A stretch of 16,821 nucleotides of DNA from Desulfovibrionales bacterium GWA2_65_9 (GCA_001799475.1 MGTN01000169.1:11845-28665); one strand, 5' to 3'; counted from the first letter of the stretch, positions 1 to 7,359 are shown. The notes: generated from the letters alone by a model not told the origin. Numbers and translations are program-made.

Positions 1-18
1 CGTGCAGTGTTTTGCTGG

Positions 19-1032
19 TCAGTTGGCGGGCCGATCCTGGCGGCTACAGACGGGGTGTTCGTCGTCCTTGTCCGCGTTTTGCGGCCCCAGGCGCATCTGC
101 GCCTCGGAACTGGCCAGGATGATGCGGCCCAGGTGCACGTCCTCGCCGATGCGCGCCTTGAGCGCGTCGATGCTCTCGAACTTGCGCTCCGAGCGCAGGC
201 GCTGCACGAACTGCACGCCCAGGGTCTGGCCGTAGATGGCGCGGCCAAAGTCCATGATGTGCACCTCGAGCGTCAGGCCGGTGTCGCCGAAGGTGGGGTT
301 ATCGCCCACGTTGGCCACTGCGGGCAGGGCCTGGCCGTCGAGGATGGCCCAGACCGCATAGACGCCGGGCTTGGGCAGAAGCACGTCCGCGTACTCCAGA
401 TTGGCAGTGGGAAAGCCCAGCAGGGACGCGCCGCGCTTCTTGCCGTCCACCACGCGCCCCTGGACCTCGAAGAAACGCCCCAGAAGCGGGCGGGCGTCCC
501 AGACGTTGCCGGACTGGACCAGGTCGCGGATGCGCGTGGAACTGACCACGGCCCCGTCCACGATGACCGGGTCCAGGCGCTCGACGCCGAAGCCATACTG
601 CTGGCCGAGTTGGCTCAGCAGGTCGAAATTGCCCTTGCGGCCCTTGCCCATGGCGTAGTCGTAGCCAATGATCAGCTCGCGCAGATTCAGGCCCTCCACC
701 AGATAGCGGCGGACGAACTCTTCCGGCTCCAGGGCCGCCATCTGGCGCGTGAACTCCAGCACCAGGCTGACGTTCGGCCCCTGGGCCTCGATGAGCGCCA
801 GGCGCTGGCTGGTGCTGGTGAGAAAGGGCGGCGCCTTCTGGCCCATGAGCACGGTCATGGGGTGCGGGTCGAAGGTCAGCACCACGCTGACGAGGCAATG
901 CTTGCGCGCCTTGGCGCAGGTCAGGGCCAGCAGGCGCTGATGGCCCAGGTGCACCCCGTCGAAGTTGCCGATGGTGACGCAGGAACCGGCGATGGTGTCG
1001 CGGAGTTCGTCGATGGTGTGGGCGGTGATCAT
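19..1032 (-). CDS. ribF: Bifunctional riboflavin kinase / FAD synthetase RibF
   Basis: This cytoplasmic enzyme phosphorylates riboflavin to FMN and then adenylylates FMN to FAD. The 337-aa length is normal for the family. The N-terminal FAD synthetase half carries the nucleotidyltransferase motif GNFDGVHLGH at residues 22-31 and SSTRIR at 164-169. The C-terminal riboflavin kinase half carries GFPTAN at 206-211, NVGDNPTF at 241-248, EVHIMDF at 256-262 and RSERKF at 280-285. The ATG at 1032 sits close ahead of the first conserved segment, but its Shine-Dalgarno match is poor: an AAGGA lies about 12 nt upstream. The gene follows the M48 protease gene after a 59-nt gap without a visible terminator, so the two are probably co-transcribed. 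No FMN riboswitch can be fitted in so short a gap. The identification is firm. Confidence 0.95.
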   Translation of the reverse strand: MITAHTIDELRDTIAGSCVTIGNFDGVHLGHQRLLALTCAKARKHCLVSVVLTFDPHPMTVLMGQKAPPFLTSTSQRLALIEAQGPNVSLVLEFTRQMAALEPEEFVRRYLVEGLNLRELIIGYDYAMGKGRKGNFDLLSQLGQQYGFGVERLDPVIVDGAVVSSTRIRDLVQSGNVWDARPLLGRFFEVQGRVVDGKKRGASLLGFPTANLEYADVLLPKPGVYAVWAILDGQALPAVANVGDNPTFGDTGLTLEVHIMDFGRAIYGQTLGVQFVQRLRSERKFESIDALKARIGEDVHLGRIILASSEAQMRLGPQNADKDDEHPVCSRQDRPAN

Positions 1033-1091
1033 GTGCTGGCAGCTTCCTTATGCGGACAAGGTGCTTTGGGTAGCAAAAAGCGCGCTGGGCA

Positions 1092-2549
1092 TCAAGGGCT
1101 GCGTCTCTCCACCTGGACACCGCTTTCGAAACGTTCGCCGATGGCCTTCTGCAATTCGGCCAGGCGCTTCTTCTGTTCTTCGGTGCCCGCAAGGGCCTTG
1201 GCCCTGTCCAGGTGGAAGTTCGTGTTTTTCTTGTCGCGGCCATAGAGGGCGGCATAGGAGAGCTGCAGGTGCGCCTCGAAGAGGTTGCCGGATTCCCCGA
1301 GCATGCGTCCCAGATGCAAGCGCACCTCGGAATCCTCCGGCACCTCGCGGACCACGCGCTCCATGGTGCTGATGGCGGTCTTGAAATCCTTGCGCTCGGC
1401 CATGAGCCGGGCGGTGAAGAACAGGGACATGGCATCGCGCGGGTTCATGATGCCGGCCTTCTGGAGATACGGACCAGCCTTGGCGAAGTCGCCCTTGTTG
1501 AAATAAAAGATGCCGGCCTCGCGCAGGACCAGCGGGTCGTTCTCGCCGCAGGCCAGGGCGGTTTCAAATTCATGCTCCGCCTGGCTGACGCGCTTGAGCC
1601 GCTCCAGGGCGATGCCCTTGCCAGCAAAGTCCAGGCAGAGCATCTCCGCCTTGGGCTTGTTGTTGTAGTAGGCCAGGGCCGTGTCCGCGCCGCTCATGCG
1701 GGCGCGCACCAGGGTCTGGATGCGCAGGAACTTGGCGCGCTGGTACTCTCTGGCCACGGTCTCGGCGGGCATTCTGCGGATGCGGTCGCGCAGGTAGCTG
1801 ATGCGCTCATCCAGGCCGGGGTGGGTGGAAAGATAGGATGGGATGTTGTCGCCGGTCATGAACCAGCGACGTTTGTTCATGAGCTCGAAGGTCTGGGGCA
1901 TGGCATCCGGGTTGTAGCCGGACTTCAGCAGATAGTTGATGCCGACCTGATCGGCCTCGCGCTCGTTCTCGCGGGTGTACATGAGGAAGGCCGATTGTGC
2001 GCCGGCCATCGAGCCTGTGGCCACGGCCTGACCGATGGCGTTGGTTGTCTGGCCGCCGCCTTTGGTGCCGATGAGCACGCCCGCAAGCATGCCCGCGATG
2101 GAGGCGATGCTGATGAAGCGCATCTGGTCCATGCGCTTGGCCACGTGCCGCTCCGTTACGTGGGCCAGTTCGTGCCCGATAACCGCAGCCAGTTCGTCCT
2201 CATTGTCCACGTTCAGGATGAGCCCGGTAAAGATGTAAATATAGCCGCCAGGTATGGCGAAGGCGTTCATGGAGTTGTGGGCCACCACGGCGCTGCGGAT
2301 GGCCCAGGGCTGCGGCGGCAGGGCCGTGGCCACGCGGTCCACAACACCTTTGACGTAGGCCACGATCTCGGGGTCGTCCACAAAGCCCATCTGGGCGCGG
2401 ACGGCGTTGTCGAACTTCTTGCCCATCTCGATCTCGTCGGCCACGGTGATGGAGCCGAACAGGGCCCAGGCCCGGCAGGGGGCCAGGACGAGGATCAGCG
2501 CAGCCAGGAAGCTGGCGGCAAGAGGCAATGCTCTGGACAGGGTGTTCAT
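1092..2549 (-). CDS. M48-family zinc metalloprotease with C-terminal TPR-like region (BepA/YfgC-like)
   Basis: This is probably a periplasmic metalloprotease and chaperone acting on outer-membrane proteins, by analogy with BepA. Seen: 485 aa from the chosen start. A Sec signal peptide occupies residues 1-29, ending in AWA, with a hydrophobic core from about residue 8. The zinc motif HELAH is at residues 126-130, and the likely third ligand is Glu198 in the READQVG segment. The region from about residue 290 onward is helical and TPR-like, with repeated Leu/Ala spacing and segments such as GDFAKAGPYLQKAG. An in-frame ATG at 2588 would add 13 residues, but it has no Shine-Dalgarno sequence. The ATG at 2549 has AGGGAG four bases upstream and places the signal peptide at the N-terminus. 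A terminator separates it from rho; ribF follows. The family is certain. The BepA-type role is inferred from the domain layout. Confidence 0.9.
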   Translation of the reverse strand: MNTLSRALPLAASFLAALILVLAPCRAWALFGSITVADEIEMGKKFDNAVRAQMGFVDDPEIVAYVKGVVDRVATALPPQPWAIRSAVVAHNSMNAFAIPGGYIYIFTGLILNVDNEDELAAVIGHELAHVTERHVAKRMDQMRFISIASIAGMLAGVLIGTKGGGQTTNAIGQAVATGSMAGAQSAFLMYTRENEREADQVGINYLLKSGYNPDAMPQTFELMNKRRWFMTGDNIPSYLSTHPGLDERISYLRDRIRRMPAETVAREYQRAKFLRIQTLVRARMSGADTALAYYNNKPKAEMLCLDFAGKGIALERLKRVSQAEHEFETALACGENDPLVLREAGIFYFNKGDFAKAGPYLQKAGIMNPRDAMSLFFTARLMAERKDFKTAISTMERVVREVPEDSEVRLHLGRMLGESGNLFEAHLQLSYAALYGRDKKNTNFHLDRAKALAGTEEQKKRLAELQKAIGERFESGVQVERRSP

Positions 2550-2553
2550 GAGG

Positions 2554-2559
2554 CTCCCT
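2554..2559 (-). promoter_or_regulatory. Ribosome binding site that sets the M48 protease start
   Basis: AGGGAG on the minus strand lies four bases before the ATG at 2549. It is the reason for choosing that codon over the in-frame ATG at 2588, which has no comparable site. Confidence 0.6.
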
Positions 2560-2620
2560 GGGTTGCGGGATGGCTTGAAGGGTCTCATCCAAGCGAGCGC
2601 AAGCCTAACACCATTTACGG

Positions 2621-2655
2621 AAAGAAAAAAGGATGCCCCGCAAGGAGCACCCTTT
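2621..2655 (-). terminator. Intrinsic terminator downstream of rho
   Basis: On the minus strand, GGGTGCTCC pairs with GGGGCATCC across the four-base loop TTGC, including two G-U wobbles. Three flanking A-T pairs (TTT at 2653-2655 seen from the plus strand) extend the stem, and a run of six T follows. It begins about 30 nt after the rho stop codon and ends before the M48 protease gene, so that gene probably has its own promoter in the short gap. I could not find a convincing promoter there. Confidence 0.8.
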
Positions 2656-2682
2656 GGTGGAAATAATAGGAAAACAGAATGG

Positions 2683-4023
2683 TTACTTGCTCATACTGTT
2701 CAGGAAATCGTTGTTGCTTTTGGTCTTGCGCATCTTGTCCAGCAGGAATTCCATGCTGTCGATGGAGTTCATGGGCGAGATGAGCTTGCGCAGAATCCAG
2801 ACGCGGTTCAGCACGTCTTCATCAAGCAGCAGCTCTTCCTTGCGGGTGCCGGAGCGGTTGATGTCGATGGCCGGGTACACGCGCTTCTCGGAGAGGTGGC
2901 GGTCCAGGTAGATCTCCATGTTGCCGGTGCCCTTGAACTCCTCGAAGATGACCTCGTCCATGCGCGAGCCGGTGTCGATCAGCGCCGTGGCGATGATGGT
3001 CAGGCTGCCGCCGGACTCGATGTTGCGCGCCGCGCCGAAGAAGCGCTTGGGACGCTGCATGGCGTTGGCGTCCAGGCCGCCGGAGAGCACGCGTCCGGAG
3101 GACGGGGTCACGGCGTTGTAGGCGCGGCCCAGGCGGGTGATGGAGTCGAGCAGGATGACCACGTCACGCTTGCGTTCCACCAGGCGCTTGGCCTTCTCCA
3201 GCACCATCTCGGTCACCTGCACGTGGCGGGTGGGCGGCTCGTCGAAGGTGGAGCTGATGACCTCGGCGCGCACGGTGCGCTCCATGTCGGTGACTTCCTC
3301 GGGCCGCTCGTCGATGAGCAGCACGATGAGATACACTTCGGGGTGGTTGGCGTTGATGGAATTTGCGATGGTCTGGAGCATCATGGTCTTGCCGGTGCGC
3401 GGCGGGGCCACGATGAGGCCGCGCTGGCCGCGGCCGATGGGCGTGAGCAGGTCGATGACGCGTGAACCGTAGTTCTCGGCGCCGTTCTCCATGCGGAAGC
3501 GCTTGTCCGGGTAGAGCGGGGTCAGGTTGTCGAAGAGCACCAGGTGCTTGCTGGCCTCTGGCGGCTCAAAGCCGATCTCGCTGACCTTGAGCAGGGCGAA
3601 ATAGCGCTCGCCCTCTTTTGGGGGCCGGATCTGCCCGGAGATGACGTCTCCCTTGCGCAGGCCAAAGCGGCGTATCTGCGACGGGGAGATGTAGATGTCG
3701 TCCGGGCCGGGCATGTAGGAGTAGAGCGGCGAACGCAGGAAACCGAACCCGTCGGGCAGAATTTCCAGCACGCCTTCTCCGAAAATTTGGCCATTTTGCG
3801 AGGCGCACTCCTGGAGCAGGGCGAAAATGAGCTCCTGCTTGCGCAGGTTGCTCGGATTCTCGACCTTGAAGTTGTTTGCCAGCTCCATGAGCTCAGGCAT
3901 ACTCTTCTGCTTCAGGTCCGTGAGGTTGAGTTTGTTCTCCGAGGTCGGAGTGTACTCATCCTCGGCGTCGTCCGGGACTGGGACATTCTTGGGCTGGCGT
4001 GTCTGGTGTTTTTCGCGGGGCAT
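2683..4023 (-). CDS. rho: Transcription termination factor Rho
   Basis: Rho is a hexameric RNA-dependent ATPase and helicase that ends transcription. The protein is 446 aa, slightly longer than the E. coli form because of a polar N-terminal tail of about 30 residues. The Rho N domain spans roughly residues 31-75. The cold-shock-like RNA-binding domain follows to about residue 155, with DGFGFLRS at 91-98 and DDIYISPSQIRRFGL at 108-122. Walker A, APPRTGKT, is at 206-213 and Walker B, VVILLD, at 288-293. The segment LSGGLDANAMQRPKRFFGAARN spans 313-334. The start has GAGG seven bases upstream. The gene lies downstream of the CarD gene behind a 275-nt leader. Many rho genes control themselves through termination in the leader; that is possible here but unproven. 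Confidence 0.98.
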   Translation of the reverse strand: MPREKHQTRQPKNVPVPDDAEDEYTPTSENKLNLTDLKQKSMPELMELANNFKVENPSNLRKQELIFALLQECASQNGQIFGEGVLEILPDGFGFLRSPLYSYMPGPDDIYISPSQIRRFGLRKGDVISGQIRPPKEGERYFALLKVSEIGFEPPEASKHLVLFDNLTPLYPDKRFRMENGAENYGSRVIDLLTPIGRGQRGLIVAPPRTGKTMMLQTIANSINANHPEVYLIVLLIDERPEEVTDMERTVRAEVISSTFDEPPTRHVQVTEMVLEKAKRLVERKRDVVILLDSITRLGRAYNAVTPSSGRVLSGGLDANAMQRPKRFFGAARNIESGGSLTIIATALIDTGSRMDEVIFEEFKGTGNMEIYLDRHLSEKRVYPAIDINRSGTRKEELLLDEDVLNRVWILRKLISPMNSIDSMEFLLDKMRKTKSNNDFLNSMSK

Positions 4024-4298
4024 TATGAAGCCTCACGCTCCGTTGGATAAGGTTACAGGAATGGCAGAGTCCTCACGGCAAGGATGATCTACAGAACTTG
4101 ATCAATACGTGTATGTGGGCGAGTCCGCTTTGTGGAGTGTATTTCTGCCGCACGGCAGGAAAGAGCGGGGCATATTTCGTTACGTATCTTGGGCGACGGG
4201 TTTCCCGGGTGGAATTGTACCAGCTGCGGATGTGAAATATCCCGCGCGAACGCGCTGAACAATCGCCTAACCCAAAGGTGTGGCGTTGACAAGGGGGG
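4024..4298 (-). promoter_or_regulatory. 275-nt rho leader region with a hairpin
   Basis: No supported gene lies between the CarD-family gene and rho; a 67-codon frame at 4089-4292 has no Shine-Dalgarno sequence or recognisable product. The region holds an extended -10 candidate at 4214-4222. An inverted repeat at 4145-4158 (CTGCCG, two bases, CGGCAG) is extended by TTT/AAA around a bulge. No intrinsic terminator for the CarD gene is obvious. The length and structure would suit autoregulated termination of rho, which is an inference. Confidence 0.4.
4214..4222 (-). promoter_or_regulatory. rho: Candidate extended -10 promoter element for rho
   Basis: The minus strand reads TGGTACAAT, a TGN extension followed by a five-of-six match to TATAAT. 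No good -35 box lies at 16-18 bp, as is common for extended -10 promoters. It would start transcription near 4207 and give a leader of about 180 nt before the rho ATG. Confidence 0.35.
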
Positions 4299-4826
4299 TT
4301 ACTTGGCTTTTTGCAACTTTTCCTGCTGCTTCAAAATGACGTCGGCGAACATCTCATTGATGTCAACCTTGACATCCGCCTGTTCCCGGCCCAGCGCAAA
4401 GGCCAGCTCCATGGAAACAAGGGTCATGGCCTGCTCCAGCAGGCGGCGTTCGCCGAAGGAGAGCTCCTTGTCCATGCCGATGAGGAAGAGTTCCTTGAGC
4501 ACGTAGGCGACGTCGGCCAAATCCGTGCTTTTGAGCTTTTCCGAATATTCGCGGTAGCGGCGGTTCCAGTTCTGCCCTGTGTAGCCGGTGAACTCGGAGC
4601 GGTCCCGCAAAGACTCGAACACTTCCTGTCCGTTGCGCAGGCTGCACACGTGGCGCAGCCCGACGTTCGTGGCGTTCTTTACGGGAACCATGAGGGTCAC
4701 GGAATTGCTCAGGATGCGGACGATATAATACTCGGCATTCGTCCCGCTTATTTGCTGACTCTCGATGCGCTCGATGCGTCCCACGCCTTGGGCGGGGTAC
4801 ACCACCAACTCATTGATTTGAAACAC
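4299..4826 (-). CDS. CarD/CdnL-family transcriptional regulator
   Basis: The product is a CarD-family protein. Members bind the RNA polymerase beta subunit through an N-terminal Tudor-like domain and stabilise the open promoter complex. Seen: 175 aa. The N-terminus FQINELVVYPAQGVGRIE is the family hallmark, and the Tudor-like part runs to about residue 65 (YYIVRILSNSVTLMVPV). The remaining 110 residues form the helical DNA-binding part. It contains WNRRYREYSEKLKS near residues 87-100 and GERRLLEQAM about 25 residues further on. The start codon is GTG at 4826, with AAGGAG five bases upstream. It follows pth by 48 nt and precedes rho. The family is clear. Whether it is an essential CdnL type or a specialised paralogue cannot be told from sequence alone. 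Confidence 0.92.
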   Translation of the reverse strand: MFQINELVVYPAQGVGRIERIESQQISGTNAEYYIVRILSNSVTLMVPVKNATNVGLRHVCSLRNGQEVFESLRDRSEFTGYTGQNWNRRYREYSEKLKSTDLADVAYVLKELFLIGMDKELSFGERRLLEQAMTLVSMELAFALGREQADVKVDINEMFADVILKQQEKLQKAK

Positions 4827-4874
4827 TGAATCTCCTTCGAAATCTTAAGGGCACTCTTCCGGTGAATTGATACA

Positions 4875-5522
4875 TTACCCCATTGTCCCGGAAGTGTCCA
4901 CCGTCGCATCCCCGGCGGGGGAGGGCAGCCAGCGGAAGGAGTTTATGGCCTGTGTCGCCTCGCCCTGGCCGCGGCGGAGCATGAGCGTGAGGCCCTTGTG
5001 GGCTGCCGCGCAGACGGCGCGAACACCGTCGAGTTCCTCAAGAGCAAAAGGCTCCAGCACAAAGCGCGACACGTCCGACGAAAACTTCGGGCGGCCAATG
5101 CCCAGCCGCAGGCGCAGGAAATCCTCGCTGCCCAGGTGCTCCACGATGGAGTCAACGCCCCGGTGGCCGTTTGACCCGCCACCCTTCTTGAGTTTCATGC
5201 GGCCCATCGGCAGGTCCAGCTCGTCGTGCACGACGACCACGTCCGCCAGGCCCACTCCGTGACGTCCGAAGATGCGCGCCACGGCTCGCCCGGACAGGTT
5301 CATGAAGGTCATGGGCTTGGCCAGAAGGCAGGCCGTGCCGCCCAGGGTCAGGCCAAAGAGCTGGTAATCGCCCTCGGACTGGAGGGTCTCCAGGCGCATG
5401 CTTTTGCGCTCCCGGGCCGTGGCCAGGATGTCGTCGATGACAAGAAAGCCGAAGTTGTGCCGGGTGGCGGCATATTCTGGCCCCGGGTTGCCCAGGCCAA
5501 CGATGAGAGGGACGGTGTGCAT
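4875..5522 (-). CDS. pth: Peptidyl-tRNA hydrolase
   Basis: This enzyme releases tRNA from peptidyl-tRNAs that drop off ribosomes. The protein is 215 aa from the ATG at 5522, somewhat longer than the usual 190-200 because of a C-terminal tail. Motifs: VGLGNPG at residues 8-14 with Asn12, TRHNFGF at 20-26 with the catalytic His22, KPMTFMNLSG at 69-78 with Asn75, and VVVHDELDLP at 95-104 with Asp100. The segment GGSNGHRGVDSI follows. The reading frame stays open 71 codons upstream, but that stretch passes through the two hairpins behind rplY and is proline/serine-rich, so it is not coding. The Shine-Dalgarno match at the chosen ATG is weak (GGAT). The rplY-pth order is common in bacteria and supports the call. 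Confidence 0.95.
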   Translation of the reverse strand: MHTVPLIVGLGNPGPEYAATRHNFGFLVIDDILATARERKSMRLETLQSEGDYQLFGLTLGGTACLLAKPMTFMNLSGRAVARIFGRHGVGLADVVVVHDELDLPMGRMKLKKGGGSNGHRGVDSIVEHLGSEDFLRLRLGIGRPKFSSDVSRFVLEPFALEELDGVRAVCAAAHKGLTLMLRRGQGEATQAINSFRWLPSPAGDATVDTSGTMG

Positions 5523-5577
5523 GGAGCATCCATTGGGCCGCTGCGCTAGGCCAGGGGCAGATGCAGTAAAGGGAAAT

Positions 5578-5602
5578 GCGGGGGGAGCCGGACTCCCCCC
5601 GC
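5578..5602 (-). terminator. GC-rich hairpin downstream of rplY, terminator or attenuator
   Basis: A perfect 10-bp stem, GCGGGGGGAG paired with CTCCCCCCGC, encloses a five-base loop. On the minus strand it is followed by ATTTCCCTTTAC, an interrupted T-rich stretch. It lies between rplY and pth and may reduce, rather than stop, transcription into pth. Confidence 0.5.
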
Positions 5603-5609
5603 AATCAGG

Positions 5610-5627
5610 CCCGGCTAGCGAGCCGGG
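5610..5627 (-). other. Second hairpin between rplY and pth
   Basis: CCCGGCT and AGCCGGG form a perfect 7-bp stem with the loop AGCG (read on the plus strand). It starts about 25 nt after the rplY stop and is followed, eight bases later, by the larger hairpin at 5578-5602. It has no T-tract, so it may act as an mRNA-stabilising structure. Confidence 0.45.
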
Positions 5628-5652
5628 AAGATAAACTTCAGCGCCGGTGGGG

Positions 5653-6258
5653 CTACTTCTTCGCGGGCTCGGCGGTCTTGGCTTCTTCTTCAGCTTCCTG
5701 GGCGACGACGCCGACCACGGCGAAGTTGTCGTCAAAGACCGCGCGCACGCCAGCGGGCATCTTGATCTCGTCGATGTGCAGGTTCACGCCGATCTCAAGC
5801 TCGGTGACGTCGATGACGATGCTCTCAGGCACGTCCAGGGGCTTGCAGATGACTTCCAGGGTTTCGCGGAAAATTTCCAGCAGGCCGCCCAGGATGATGC
5901 CCTTGGCCTTGCCTTCCAGGACCACGCGCACGTCGACCTTGATCTCGCGCTCCAGGTCAACGCCGTAGAAGTCGACATGGATGGGCGTGGACTTCATCGG
6001 GTCGAACTGCATGTCCCAAATCAGGGAGGGCAGGGACTCGGATTTGCCATCCAGGTCCATCTGCAGGTGGAACACGCGGGAGCTGCCAACCTTGCGGTGC
6101 AGCTTGGTCAGCGGCAGCATGTCCACAACCACCGGGATGTTTACGCCTTTCTGGTTGTAATACACGCCGGGGACCAGATCCTTGGTGAGCATGCGGCGGC
6201 AGGTGCCTTTGCCTTTCTCGGCGCGCGGACGCACGCTCAACGTCATCAGTTCAGCCAT
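5653..6258 (-). CDS. rplY: 50S ribosomal protein L25 / general stress protein CTC
   Basis: This is the 5S-rRNA-binding ribosomal protein of the long CTC/TL5 type, 201 aa. The N-terminal L25 domain (about residues 1-92) begins MAELMTLSVRPR and includes KGTCRRMLTKDLVPGVYYNQ and the MDLDGKSESLPSLIWDMQFDP segment. The C-terminal TL5 domain (about 95-185) includes IHVDFYGVDLEREIKVDVRV and the SIVIDVTELEIGVNLHIDEI strand. It ends in an acidic Ala/Glu/Lys tail. The open frame extends to 6318, but the ATG at 6258 has AAGGAG eight bases upstream and matches the family start. prs ends 63 nt before it. A hairpin in that gap (arms 6281-6288 and 6298-6305, one mismatch) could influence translation. Confidence 0.95.
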   Translation of the reverse strand: MAELMTLSVRPRAEKGKGTCRRMLTKDLVPGVYYNQKGVNIPVVVDMLPLTKLHRKVGSSRVFHLQMDLDGKSESLPSLIWDMQFDPMKSTPIHVDFYGVDLEREIKVDVRVVLEGKAKGIILGGLLEIFRETLEVICKPLDVPESIVIDVTELEIGVNLHIDEIKMPAGVRAVFDDNFAVVGVVAQEAEEEAKTAEPAKK

Positions 6259-6321
6259 TTCCTCATCTCCTTTCAGAAACCGGGCAGCCGTAAAAAAGCC
6301 GCCCGAAAATATGTTCAATGG

Positions 6322-7266
6322 TTAGACGAAAAGGACGCTGACCGAGGCCTCGCCGTGAACGTTCACGATGGCCTGGGCCAAAAGTTCCGCAACAGAGAGC
6401 ACCTTGATCTTCTTGCAGGTCTTCTTGCGCGCATCCAGCGGGATGGTGTCGGTCACAAGGATCTGCGAAAACACCGACTTGTCCAAGCGCTCGATGGCCG
6501 GGCCGGAGAGCACAGCGTGCGTGGCGCAGGCCATGATCTCGCGCGCGCCGTTGTCGGCCAGGACCTGACCGGCGGCGCACATGGTGCCGGCCGTGTCGAC
6601 CATGTCGTCAAGCACAATGGCCGTCTTGCCCTGGACATTGCCGATGAGGTGCATGGCCTTGGCCTGGTTTGGCGCGTCGCGGCGTTTGTCCACGATTGCC
6701 AGTCCGGCGTCAAGGCGTTTGGCGTAGGCCCGGGCGCGCTCCACGCCGCCTGCGTCGGGCGAAACGACCACCAGCTCGCCGTCGAAATTGCGCATATAGT
6801 CCAGGAACACCGGCGCCGCGAACAGGTTGTCCACCGGGCAGTTGAAGAAGCCCTGGATCTGCCCTGCATGCAGGTCGATGGTCATCATGCGGTGCATGCC
6901 CGCCACCGTGAGGAAGTCGGCCACGACTTTGGCGCTGATGGGCACGCGCGGCAACACCTTGCGGTCCTGCCGGGCATACCCGTAGTAGGGCATCACTGCG
7001 GTGATGCGCCGGGCGCTGGCGCGCTTGAGCGCGTCGATCATCAGGCAGAGTTCCATGAGGTGGAAGTTCACCGGCGAGCACGTGGGCTGGACGACGAAAA
7101 CGTCATCCCCGCGCACGTTGTCGTCGATTTCGATGCGTATTTCGCCGTCGCTGAACTGCTCGCGCAGGACAGGAGTCAGACGGCAGCCGATGTGCGTGCA
7201 GATGGATTCGGCCAGATCAACGTTGGCCGAGCCGCTCAGTATCTTAAGATCGCTGTTACCAGACAT
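6322..7266 (-). CDS. prs: Ribose-phosphate pyrophosphokinase (PRPP synthetase)
   Basis: The enzyme makes PRPP from ribose 5-phosphate and ATP, feeding nucleotide, histidine, tryptophan and NAD synthesis. At 314 aa it has the full class I length. Visible motifs are FSDGEIRIEIDDNVRG near residues 38-53, PYYGYARQDRK (ATP site) about 40 residues later, the Mg-binding DLHAGQIQGFF segment, and the PRPP loop DDMVDTAGT in the C-terminal third. The ATG at 7266 follows the encoded CCA of tRNA-Gln by only 18 nt. That gap holds the Shine-Dalgarno stretch AAGGTAGAGG. The gene is therefore in one transcript with ispE and the tRNA, and processing of the tRNA should create a very short prs leader. Confidence 0.97.
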   Translation of the reverse strand: MSGNSDLKILSGSANVDLAESICTHIGCRLTPVLREQFSDGEIRIEIDDNVRGDDVFVVQPTCSPVNFHLMELCLMIDALKRASARRITAVMPYYGYARQDRKVLPRVPISAKVVADFLTVAGMHRMMTIDLHAGQIQGFFNCPVDNLFAAPVFLDYMRNFDGELVVVSPDAGGVERARAYAKRLDAGLAIVDKRRDAPNQAKAMHLIGNVQGKTAIVLDDMVDTAGTMCAAGQVLADNGAREIMACATHAVLSGPAIERLDKSVFSQILVTDTIPLDARKKTCKKIKVLSVAELLAQAIVNVHGEASVSVLFV

Positions 7267-7284
7267 GTCCTCTACCTTGTGAGC

Positions 7285-7359
7285 TGGCTGGGGTGGAAGG
7301 ATTCGAACCCTCGGATAACGGGACCAAAACCCGCCGCCTTACCGCTTGGCTACACCCCA
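7285..7359 (-). tRNA. tRNA-Gln (anticodon TTG)
   Basis: Read on the minus strand, the cloverleaf is complete. The acceptor TGGGGTG pairs with CACCCCA and the D-arm lies in GCCAAGCGGTAAGGC. The anticodon stem GCGGG/CCCGT encloses TTTTGGT, giving anticodon TTG. The T-arm GAGGG/CCTTC encloses TTCGAAT. The discriminator is G and CCA is encoded. Mature length is 75 nt. It lies between ispE and prs in the same orientation. Its first 21 nt also encode the end of ispE. Confidence 0.97.

Noticed and set aside
1033..1091. FMN riboswitch upstream of ribF
   Set aside because: The 59-bp gap is too short and shows no RFN-element pattern.
7..1245. Long antisense frames opposite ribF, the M48 gene, rho, prs, ispE and htrA (for example 7-1245, 1212-2666, 5647-7404 and 8289-9791 on the plus strand)
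   Set aside because: They mirror real genes, are rich in His/Gly/Ala/Val/Asp from reversed GC-rich codons, span several genes and a tRNA, and show no family motifs.
4089..4292. 67-codon minus-strand frame in the rho leader
   Set aside because: There is no Shine-Dalgarno sequence, the composition is arbitrary, and it overlaps the promoter candidate.
5523..5735. 71-codon upstream extension of pth
   Set aside because: It passes through the two hairpins behind rplY and into rplY itself, and the conserved N-terminus of the family begins at 5522.
6281..6305. Hairpin between prs and rplY as a terminator
   Set aside because: The T-run lies in the loop rather than after the stem, and one stem pair is mismatched. 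At most it is a leader structure.
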